Assembly (NCBI RefSeq): GCF_002939885.1
Contig: NZ_MDED01000027.1
Location: 1 to 62,016, forward strand
Source: Xanthomonas cucurbitae
GTDB lineage: Bacteria; Pseudomonadota; Gammaproteobacteria; Xanthomonadales; Xanthomonadaceae
DNA length: 62,016 nt
Direction of reading: 5' to 3'
The position numbers and the translations under genes were made by a program. Positions 54,977-62,016 of the stretch are shown in pieces. The notes beneath the pieces were generated by a model. That model worked only from the letters and a program-made list of their open reading frames with translations, was not told the origin of the DNA and did no database searches. Each line of letters begins with the position of its first letter. Positions within the stretch are counted from its first letter, which is position 1.

Positions 54977-55693
54977 TCACTCCTGCAGGCTGACGACGAC
55001 GGCGGTGACGTTGTCGCGCGCCGCCCTGCCCATCGCCAGTTCGAACAAGCGCGCCAGCAGCGCGCGCGGATCGCCGAAGCGGTGGCATTCGGCATCCAGC
55101 TCCGGGTCGGGGATTTCCTTGTTGATGCCGTCGCTGCACAACACGAACTGCGTGCCGGGCAGGCTGGGGGTGAGCACCCAATCGACAAACAACGGTTCCT
55201 GCGCGCCCACCGCACGGGTGAGCACACCGGCTGCGGCGGCGGCGGCCTGGGCGCTGCCGAACTGGGTCACGTCCTCGCGCACGCCGTGCACGTGGTCGCG
55301 GGTGAGCTGGCGCAGCGGGCCGGCGTGGCGGGCGTAGATGCGGCTGTCGCCGACCCAGCCGCACAGCATGAAATCCGGGTCGTGCACCAGCACCACCACG
55401 GTGGTGGCGATCATGTCCACGCGGCGCTGCCGCGCGGCGTGCAGCAACTCGGCGTTGATCTGCGCCAGGGTGTCGTCGATGGCGTCCAGGAAGTCGCACA
55501 GGTCCGGCGGGCGCACCAGGGCGCCCAGCCGCTGCACCAGCAACTGGCTGGCGTAATCACCGGCGCTGTGGCCGCCCAGGCCATCGGCCACCACCCACAG
55601 CCCGGCCTCCTCGCGCACCAGCAGCGCGTCTTCGTTGAGGCGGCGCACCTTGCCCGTTTCGGTATGTCCGGCCGAGCGGTAGGGCGCGCTCAT
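54977..55693 (-). CDS. pppA: T6SS-associated PP2C-type protein phosphatase
   Basis: A 238-residue cytosolic phosphatase of the PPM/PP2C family. Metal-binding motifs are present: RRLNEDALL, VVADGLGGHSAGD, GWVGDSRIYA and the C-terminal ARDNVTAVVV. PppA reverses the PpkA phosphorylation and turns T6SS down. The gene ends four bases before the kinase gene, and its start overlaps the tagF stop by 4 bases. Length is normal for the family. Confidence 0.92.
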   Translation of the reverse strand: MSAPYRSAGHTETGKVRRLNEDALLVREEAGLWVVADGLGGHSAGDYASQLLVQRLGALVRPPDLCDFLDAIDDTLAQINAELLHAARQRRVDMIATTVVVLVHDPDFMLCGWVGDSRIYARHAGPLRQLTRDHVHGVREDVTQFGSAQAAAAAAGVLTRAVGAQEPLFVDWVLTPSLPGTQFVLCSDGINKEIPDPELDAECHRFGDPRALLARLFELAMGRAARDNVTAVVVSLQE

Positions 55694-56259
55694 CGGGTCA
55701 CCTCGGTGATGTCCTGTTCGGCCAGCAGCCAGTCCAGATAGCGTTCGGCGGCGGGCAGCCCGTGCAGCGACTGGGCGGTCTCGCCTGGACGCCACCACAG
55801 CGCGTGACCCTGCACGGGGGCCGGTGCGGTGGAGGGCGTGGCCGGTAGCGCGAGCGCGCACACGGCGGTCTCGAAACCGGCAGCGTTGGTGCGTGCGCGC
55901 AAGGCGCGGCCCAGGCAGGCGGCCAGCGCGCCGAACCACGCCGGCGCCGGGAGGCATGCGTGCGCCCACGGCATCGCCAGGGTCAGCGGAAAGCACCGCC
56001 CCACCCGGTCTTCGCCCGGACCGAGCACGCCGGCCCAGGCCTGCGGCCCGCATACGCCCGGCCCCAGCGCGAACGCACGCACGCCACTGCTGCGGTAGGC
56101 GGCGGGCCAACGCTCGCCCAGCGGCTGGCGAACCGCCTCCAGGCAGGCGGCAAAATGCGCATCCCAGGGCTGCACGAAGCCGGGCGGCAGGCGCCGCTGC
56201 ACGAAGTCGCCCACGCCGGGCAACTTGCCGTAGAAGCCGATCTGTTCGGTGGCCGACAT
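55690..56259 (-). CDS. tagF: T6SS-associated protein TagF
   Basis: A 189-residue cytosolic protein matching the TagF (BMA_A0400) family: GFYGKLPGVGDFVQRRLP at the N-terminus, then WDAHFAACLEAV and GPGEDRVGRCFPLTLAM. TagF restrains T6SS after assembly, acting with or beside the kinase/phosphatase pathway. Its ATG is two bases after the tssM stop, and it overlaps pppA by 4 bases. Confidence 0.9.
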   Translation of the reverse strand: MSATEQIGFYGKLPGVGDFVQRRLPPGFVQPWDAHFAACLEAVRQPLGERWPAAYRSSGVRAFALGPGVCGPQAWAGVLGPGEDRVGRCFPLTLAMPWAHACLPAPAWFGALAACLGRALRARTNAAGFETAVCALALPATPSTAPAPVQGHALWWRPGETAQSLHGLPAAERYLDWLLAEQDITEVTR

Positions 56260-56261
56260 GC

Positions 56262-59200
56262 TCAACCGCCGCACGCAAAGTGCTGGACGTCGCTGTCCAG
56301 AAACGGGTGCCGCAGGTTGCCTGCGCGCAGCGGCAGCTGCACGTCGTGGCCGCCGAGCGCGAAACGGGCGACGAAGCGCAGGTCGGAGGGATTTTCCAGA
56401 TGCGCGTCCTGTAGCGCGCGAAACAGCGCCCAGTCGCCCTGGTAATCGAGCTTGCCCAGCGCCACGCCGTCGGCACCGAAGGCCGTGATCGAGACATGCC
56501 CCGGCACCGGGCCGGGCCAGGTCATCGGCATGCTCTGCGCGGCGCCGGGCTGGTAGTCGTAGCGCTGGCCGTCGATCTCCAGCGTGAGCCGGGCGACGCC
56601 CTCGCCCAGCGTGGGCGCCAGCACGGTGAAGCCCACCTGCGGGGCCGGCCCGCCGCGGAAATACTTCTGCCGGATACGCTGCGCCAGTTGCAGTTGCGCC
56701 GGCAAACCGGGAGCGCCGACCACCGCATCGGGGCCGTCCTTCCAGCGCCAATGCGCCGCCTGGGTGTCCAGCAGGGCCTGTACGGTGCCGGTGTACAGCG
56801 CATCCAGGCGCCCGCCGCTGCCGAACAGTTCGCCAAAATTCTGCAGCGGAATCTCCACCTGCGCGGCCGGGTCGAACGGGTAGCGGCCGCGCACGAACTC
56901 GCTGCACACCTCGCCCACCGACTGGCGCACCTGTGCATCCAGCGCCGCACGCGCGCCCTGGGTCATCAAGGTGGCGCTGCTGCCGGCCAGGCTCTGCAGC
57001 CAGCCGGTCACCGGCGGCGGCAGCTGCGCCATTTCCTGCCGCGCCAGTGCCAGTTGCGCATTGGCCGCCGCAGCATCGCCACCGCCTTGCGAGACCACCA
57101 GCAACTGCTTGCCGAGTTGATCGAGCACGCGCAGCAGCTGGTCCAGCGGCGTGCTGCCGGGCGCACCGGCCGCCAGTGCATTGAGGGCCAGGAAATGCTC
57201 GCTGATCGCTGCCCCAGGCACGGATGCGGTGGCGGCCGCAGGATCGGGCGGGGTCGCCAGCGCGGCGCGCATCGCTGCCCCACCCGGCAGCTTGGCCGCT
57301 GCGCTGCCGGCGGCGGCGGCGGCCTTGCCGGCCACCGCAGAGGCAGCGCGCTGGGCCGCATCCGGCGGTGGGGCGCGGTCCATCGCCTGGGTGTGGTCGC
57401 CGACCACGCCCAGCAGCAGCCGCAGCGGTGAACTGGGGCCGGCCAGCTTGGCGGCGGTGGCGCTGGCGGCGGCCAGATCGGCGGCCGGGCGCAATTGCAG
57501 ATCGGCCAGCAATCCATCCCAGTAGCGGAGATAGTCGGCCTCGTAGCGCTGGCCGACCTGGCGCGTCAGCGCGGCGCGGGCGTCCGCATCCAGCGGCGCG
57601 CCGCCGAACACCCAATCGTCGCGCCCGAAGCGTTCCACCGCCTGGCCGATGCCGTCGCGCTGCAGGGCCGCGAACACCGGTTGGGTATACAGCGCCGGCA
57701 CCGGCGTGGACAACGGCGTGCCGCTGCGGCGCTCGAAGGTATCGGCGAGCAGGCCCAGTGACGTGTCCAGCCGCAGCGGCGTACCGGGCGGCGGGGTGAG
57801 CAGCAGGTTGCCGTAGATCAGCGTGGACAGATCGGCCGCCTGCAGGCTGGCTTGCGCCTGCGCAATGCGCTGCCCATCCAGCGACAGCGCGCGTACGCGC
57901 GTGGGCGTGTCCAGCAAGGCCTGCAGTTGTGCGACCAGTGCCTGCTGCTGCGCCGGATCGCGCGGGAACAGCTTGCCGGCCTCGATCGCCGCCAGCGCGC
58001 CTAGCTGGGCCGGATCCAGGTGCTGCGGCTGGCCCAGCATCAGATAGCCCTTGAGCGTGTAGTACAGCGCCTGCGGCGCCTGCGCGTTGTCGACCAGGCC
58101 ATCGCGCAAGCGCACCGCCAGTGCCGGCAGCAGCGTGGCATTGAGCTGGCGCAGATAGCCGGCCTGCAGCGCATCGCCGAGCGCGCCACCCTGAAACAGG
58201 CCCATGCGCAGCGCCCACGGCGCACCCTGCCGGTACTGCTGCGCCACCTGCACCACCGCGTGCGTGGCGGCCGCCTGCTGCAGCGTGCGCGTCACGTACT
58301 CGGGCATGCGGGTGGCGGCATTGGGGTCGGGCACCGCCGGGCGTGCATCCAGCGCCTGCTGCACCTGCGCCAGATAGGCGCGGTTGCCGAGGTAACTGGC
58401 GCTCAATCCGGCCAATAGCGCCGCCGTCAGCACGCCCACGCTGGCATAGGCGGCGGCCTGCAGCCAGGCCGTGCGGCGTTGCCGCGATGGCGGCGTGTTG
58501 GCCAACCCGGATTCGCGCAATACCACCTCGCGCAACAGCCGTTCGACGAAGAAGGTGCGGCGCTGCGCGCCTGGCGCATGCACGCGCGCGTCGTCCACGC
58601 CGAAGGTGCGTGCCACCGCGCCCATCATGCGATCGATCGGCGTGCCTTCCTGGGTGCCGGAGGTGAAGTACACCCCGCGCAACAGCGGCGCCGGCCCGTA
58701 GGCATTGCCGGCGAAACTGCCTTCGACAAACTGCCGCGCGCGCTCGCCTAAGGCGGCCAGCTGCTGCGGAAACGCCAGGATCGCCGCGCGCCGCAGCCGG
58801 TCGCGTTCCAGGTTCAGGCGCTCGAACAGGCGTGCGCTCAGCTGCTGCTGCAGCAGGTTGAATTCGTCGGCGAAGCGGCGCGCCGCCTGGCCTTCCAGGG
58901 TCTGCGCCAGCGCGAACGTCATGCCCCACACCTGGCTGCGCTGGGCAGGGCTCAGATCGTCGAAGAACTCGCCAAAGCCGCCGACCAGATCGCACTTGGT
59001 GAAGATCAGATACACCGGCACGCTGGCCTGCAGGTGGTCGGCCAGTTCGTCCAGGCGGCGGCGGATCGCCTGCATGTGGGTGTCGCGCTCGCCATCGTCG
59101 AGCAGCAGCAGGTCGGACATGCTCATGGTCACCAGCACGCCATTGAGCGGCCGGCGCGGGCGATGCCGGCGCAGCAGGCGCAGGAAGTCGCGCCAGGCGC

Positions 59201-59789
59201 CGGCATCCACCACCTGATCGGAATCCTGCGTGGTGTAGCGGCCGGCGGTGTCCAGGAACACCGCTTCGTCGGTGAACCACCATTCGCAATCGCGGGTGCC
59301 GCCCACCCCGCGCAGCGCGGCATCGCCCATGCGCGCGGCCAACGGAAACTGCAGACCGGAATGCTGCAGCAAGGTGCTCTTGCCCGAGCCGGGCGGGCCG
59401 ATCAGCGCATACCACGGCAAGCTATACAGATCGCCGCCGCGGCGCTTGCGCAGCAGCGCAATGGCCTGCTGGAAGCGCGCCTGCAGGTGTGCGCGTTCCT
59501 GGCCGCTGCGCAGTTCGCGGTCGTCGTCGCGACCGGGCGCCGCCAAGGCGCTGGACAGCCGGGCCGCACGCCGCTGCGCCTGCCAGCGACGCAACGCCAG
59601 TACGCCGACCCACAGCGCGATCACCAGCACGATGGCCACCACGCGCGCGGCCGCGCCGGCCAACGGGCTCCAGCCACCGATCGCCACATACGGCCCGCCC
59701 ACCCACAACAGCACCGCGAGCAGGCTCAGTGCCAGCACGCTCACCACCACGGTGGCGCTCAGCGTGGACAACAGCGTCTTCATCGTCAT
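56262..59789 (-). CDS. tssM: Type VI secretion inner-membrane protein TssM (IcmF)
   Basis: A 1175-residue protein forming the periplasm-spanning channel with TssL and TssJ. Two N-terminal transmembrane helices (VVVSVLALSLLAVLLWVGG; VVAIVLVIALWVGVLAL) are followed by a cytosolic NTPase domain with Walker A GPPGSGKS (131-138) and Walker B-like VFLDTAGRY. A third helix (YASVGVLTAALLAGLSASYL, about residue 450) leads into the large periplasmic region with IcmF-related and TssM C-terminal domains. The ATG overlaps the tssL stop as ATGA. Length fits intact TssM. Confidence 0.95.
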   Translation of the reverse strand: MTMKTLLSTLSATVVVSVLALSLLAVLLWVGGPYVAIGGWSPLAGAAARVVAIVLVIALWVGVLALRRWQAQRRAARLSSALAAPGRDDDRELRSGQERAHLQARFQQAIALLRKRRGGDLYSLPWYALIGPPGSGKSTLLQHSGLQFPLAARMGDAALRGVGGTRDCEWWFTDEAVFLDTAGRYTTQDSDQVVDAGAWRDFLRLLRRHRPRRPLNGVLVTMSMSDLLLLDDGERDTHMQAIRRRLDELADHLQASVPVYLIFTKCDLVGGFGEFFDDLSPAQRSQVWGMTFALAQTLEGQAARRFADEFNLLQQQLSARLFERLNLERDRLRRAAILAFPQQLAALGERARQFVEGSFAGNAYGPAPLLRGVYFTSGTQEGTPIDRMMGAVARTFGVDDARVHAPGAQRRTFFVERLLREVVLRESGLANTPPSRQRRTAWLQAAAYASVGVLTAALLAGLSASYLGNRAYLAQVQQALDARPAVPDPNAATRMPEYVTRTLQQAAATHAVVQVAQQYRQGAPWALRMGLFQGGALGDALQAGYLRQLNATLLPALAVRLRDGLVDNAQAPQALYYTLKGYLMLGQPQHLDPAQLGALAAIEAGKLFPRDPAQQQALVAQLQALLDTPTRVRALSLDGQRIAQAQASLQAADLSTLIYGNLLLTPPPGTPLRLDTSLGLLADTFERRSGTPLSTPVPALYTQPVFAALQRDGIGQAVERFGRDDWVFGGAPLDADARAALTRQVGQRYEADYLRYWDGLLADLQLRPAADLAAASATAAKLAGPSSPLRLLLGVVGDHTQAMDRAPPPDAAQRAASAVAGKAAAAAGSAAAKLPGGAAMRAALATPPDPAAATASVPGAAISEHFLALNALAAGAPGSTPLDQLLRVLDQLGKQLLVVSQGGGDAAAANAQLALARQEMAQLPPPVTGWLQSLAGSSATLMTQGARAALDAQVRQSVGEVCSEFVRGRYPFDPAAQVEIPLQNFGELFGSGGRLDALYTGTVQALLDTQAAHWRWKDGPDAVVGAPGLPAQLQLAQRIRQKYFRGGPAPQVGFTVLAPTLGEGVARLTLEIDGQRYDYQPGAAQSMPMTWPGPVPGHVSITAFGADGVALGKLDYQGDWALFRALQDAHLENPSDLRFVARFALGGHDVQLPLRAGNLRHPFLDSDVQHFACGG

Positions 59790-61036
59790 TCCCCCGGCTG
59801 AAACAGGATGTCCACGCGGCGGTTGCGCGCGCGATTGGCCGGCAAGTGCGGCGGTCGTACCAGCGGTTGCGAATCACCCGCGCCCAGCGCTTCCACCCGC
59901 CCCGGCGTGGCCAGCTGCGCGCGCAGCAACTGCGCCACCGCCTGCGCACGCGCCGCCGACAAGGCGTAGTTGTCGGCAAACCGCAGCGAGCGCACCGGCA
60001 CGTCGTCGGTGTGCCCGACCACGATCACCCGCCCCGGCAATTGATCGATCGCCGCGGCAACCTGCGCGATCAGGCCGCGCTGATCCGGCTCCACGTCCAC
60101 GCCGCCGGAGGCGAACATCGCCGCGCTGCTCAGGCGCACGCGGGTCTGGCCATCGGGCTGCTCGTCCACCTGCAACAAGCCCTCGCCTTCGGGCGCGGCC
60201 AGCAGCTGCTTGAGCCGCAGCGGTGGTGGCGGCAACGGACTGGCGTCCGGCGGCGTGGCCGGCGCAAGCCCCCACTGCGCCGCCTGCGCGCTGATCGGCG
60301 CAGCCAGGGTACTCAGGCGTGTCTGGAACCACACGAAGGCCACCACCAGCACGCTCAGCCCCAATAGCGCGGCGGCCCACAGCGGCAGGAAGCGGCCCAG
60401 CCGCCGGCGGTCTTCCACGCCGCGCCAGCGCGGCGCCAGGCTGTCCGGGGCGGGGCCGCGCTCGGCGCGGATGCGGCGGTACAGATCGTCCTGGATCTCG
60501 CCCAGCCGGGCCAGGCCACCGGCCTCGATCTGGTAACGGCCCGCAAAGCCCAACGCCAGGCACAGGTACATCAGCTCGATCAGGTCCAGATGCCGCCGCA
60601 CATCGGCGCACAACCGCTCCAGGATCTGGAAGAACTTGGCCCCGCCATACGACTCGCTGTGGAAGACCACCAGCAGCGTTTTCTGCGACCAACCGCTGCG
60701 CTCGCCCCAGGGTGCATTGAGCACCGCCTCATCGAGCAGGGCGCACAACACGTAGCGTGCGGCGGTGATCGCCTCCACCGGCGCGCCACCCTGGCGGGCG
60801 CGCTGTTCGAAGCGGCGAATCTGCGCCATCACCTGTTCGCGCAGGCGCGCCACGTCGGGCAACTGCGCGCTGTGGCGCAACTGCACCGCCAGCAGCAGCA
60901 AGGGCGTGGCCGCCTGCACCAGCGGGTTGACGCTGCGTCCCAGCAGTTCGCTGATGTCGGTGTCTTCGGCGGCGATGGCTTCTGCCGGCAACGGCGCGGC
61001 AGCGATCGGGTCGCGTTCGGCAAGCGGATGGCTCAT
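59786..61036 (-). CDS. tssL: Type VI secretion protein TssL with OmpA-like peptidoglycan-binding domain
   Basis: A 416-residue inner-membrane protein. Residues ~30-230 are the DotU/TssL cytoplasmic domain (NPLVQAATPLLLLAVQLR; ALLDEAVLNAPWGERSGWSQ; LYLCLALGFAGRYQ), then one transmembrane helix (FLPLWAAALLGLSVLVVAFVW). The C-terminal OmpA-like domain has VIVVGHTDDVPVRS, NYALSAARAQAVAQLL and NRARNRRVDILF, so this is the extended TssL form that holds peptidoglycan itself. The start lies four bases after the tssK stop. Confidence 0.94.
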   Translation of the reverse strand: MSHPLAERDPIAAAPLPAEAIAAEDTDISELLGRSVNPLVQAATPLLLLAVQLRHSAQLPDVARLREQVMAQIRRFEQRARQGGAPVEAITAARYVLCALLDEAVLNAPWGERSGWSQKTLLVVFHSESYGGAKFFQILERLCADVRRHLDLIELMYLCLALGFAGRYQIEAGGLARLGEIQDDLYRRIRAERGPAPDSLAPRWRGVEDRRRLGRFLPLWAAALLGLSVLVVAFVWFQTRLSTLAAPISAQAAQWGLAPATPPDASPLPPPPLRLKQLLAAPEGEGLLQVDEQPDGQTRVRLSSAAMFASGGVDVEPDQRGLIAQVAAAIDQLPGRVIVVGHTDDVPVRSLRFADNYALSAARAQAVAQLLRAQLATPGRVEALGAGDSQPLVRPPHLPANRARNRRVDILFQPGE

Positions 61037-61040
61037 GCGC

Positions 61041-61930
61041 TCAGCTCCGGATCGCCCACAATTGCAAGTCCAGCCCGGCGAATTCGCTGCCGAAGTGGAA
61101 GGCAATGCCGCCGGAGGTCTTCAAGGTGCGCCACAGCGCGGCGCTCTTGTCGAACTCGAAGTACAGGTAGCCGGCGTGATACGGAATCTGCCGCGGCGCC
61201 ACTGGCATCGGGTTGGCCGCGATGCCCGGCAACTGCAGGTTGACCAGGTCGCGGATCTGCTCCACCGGGCCGATCTTGGCGTGCGCCGGCAGCAGGCGGC
61301 GTAACTCTTCGCTGGGCATTTCGGCCTTGGCAGCCAGCACGAAGGCGGCGCTGTCCAGCAGCGTGGGGTCCGGCACCATCGCCACCCACACGCCGAACTT
61401 GCGTGCCTGCATCGGCAACGGCGTGGCGGTCTGTTCGAGCACCGCGCTCAGGCTGCTGCGCAACGCGCCGATCAGCGGCTCGAAGCTCTCTTGCTGCGTC
61501 TCATGCCGGTACACCGGCGATGCCGGCGGGCGCTTGCCCGGCGCGGTGAAGGTGCTCAGCTCGCCGGCCAGCGCCAGCAAGGCGCGGAACAATTCTTCCG
61601 GATGCGCCAGCGGTGCGGCGGCCCAGTGCGCGATCTGCGGTTGCCAACGGTTGACCAGCTGCAGCAGCAGGAAATCGGCGATATCGGCCGCGCCACCGCG
61701 ATCGGTGAGCGTCATCCGCGCGGCCAGGGCTTCGCCACGCTGGTGCAGCAGCCCGAGTAGTTCGGTCAGGAAGGTGGTCAGCCGTGGCGCGGCCTGGCAC
61801 ACCATCGCGCTGGGAATGAAGTGCGGGTCCAGCACTACCTGGCGATCGGCGCGCGTTTCGATGATACGCGCCACCGCAATGCGGTCCAGCCCTTCCAGTG
61901 GCTGCGATTGCGGTAGCAGCCGCGTGCTCA
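61041..61930 (-). pseudogene. tssK: tssK, 5' end lost to an insertion
   Basis: About 296 codons of a T6SS baseplate protein that is normally about 440-450 residues. The surviving part reads TRLLPQSQPLEGLDRIAVARI, VVLDPHFIPS, VRxLLxAHAKIGPVEQIRDLVN-like segments and YHAGYLYFEFDK, all typical of the TssK middle and C-terminus. Upstream, the frame runs into foreign AT-rich DNA and meets a TGA at 61967-61965. The N-terminal ~150 residues, which contact TssF/G, are therefore missing here. A GTG at 61874 could start a shorter protein, but it would lack this domain. Confidence 0.85.
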
Positions 61931-62016
61931 GAGGGTGTTTACATAATGATATAATAGTGCCATCTCATCACAGACAGTCATCGAAATGGGCCGCCCACTG
62001 AAGATTCAAGTCGAAC
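61931..62016 (+). mobile_element. Partial insertion-sequence end
   Basis: The base composition changes sharply from GC-rich tssK to GAGGGTGTTTACATAATGAT and further AT-rich DNA. A transposase-like start follows within 56 bases, and the window ends inside it. The tssK frame is broken exactly at this boundary. The exact terminus, inverted repeat and target duplication cannot be defined from one end; the boundary is good to a few bases. Confidence 0.7.
61986..62016 (+). CDS. Start of a probable transposase gene (cut by window edge)
   Basis: Only the first ten codons are visible, MGRPLKIQVE. A short basic start of this kind (MxRPLKI) is common in transposases with an N-terminal helix-turn-helix, including IS630-type ones, but ten residues cannot prove a family. 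A TATAAT box at 61950-61955 lies ahead of the gene. Confidence 0.5.
   Translation, partial: MGRPLKIQVE

Overview
The window is a chromosomal segment of a Xanthomonas species. Three things point there: very high GC, an almost complete xanthomonadin (brominated aryl-polyene pigment) biosynthesis cluster, and an sX13-like small RNA downstream of polA. All assignments come from reading the sequence and its translations; no database search was run.

Layout. (1) 1-2189: a type I-F-like CRISPR array of 35 repeats and 34 spacers read on the plus strand. It has a putative leader at the left edge and a decayed last repeat; no cas genes are visible. (2) 2293-9875: a tightly packed minus-strand group, ycgL - membrane ankyrin protein - phosphatase-like small protein - GH15 glucoamylase/trehalase-type enzyme - zwf. 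The zwf product has a basic histone-like tail. (3) 10068-26424: the xanthomonadin cluster. It is split into a plus-strand unit (two ketosynthase-fold proteins, glycosyltransferase xanK, halogenase), a long minus-strand unit (xanC ACP, membrane protein, two acyltransferases, two hotdog dehydratases, LolA-like carrier, MMPL exporter, ketoreductase xanH), a second plus-strand pair (second halogenase-type flavoprotein, chorismatase xanB2) and xanA2 (3-HBA:ACP ligase). Together they make 3-hydroxybenzoate from chorismate, load it on ACP, extend it by a type II polyketide route, halogenate it, and acylate, glycosylate and export it. (4) 26702-35284: housekeeping genes, comprising an S9 peptidase, a TPR-like protein with a membrane partner, hemF, the sX13-like sRNA, polA and a small lipoprotein.

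(5) 35357-62016: a collinear minus-strand type VI secretion locus, tssK' - tssL - tssM - tagF - pppA - ppkA - small membrane protein - tpsB - tpsA - tssA. A two-partner secretion pair, consisting of a FhaC-like transporter and a 4233-residue repetitive haemagglutinin-like exoprotein, sits inside the T6SS gene string between ppkA and tssA. At the right edge tssK is cut off by AT-richer DNA that looks like the end of an insertion sequence starting a transposase gene.

The points most worth following are the TPS pair embedded in the T6SS operon, the tssK truncation, the basic tail on glucose-6-phosphate dehydrogenase, the phosphatase-like protein that has lost its catalytic loop, and the 261-bp periodic structure of the giant exoprotein gene.
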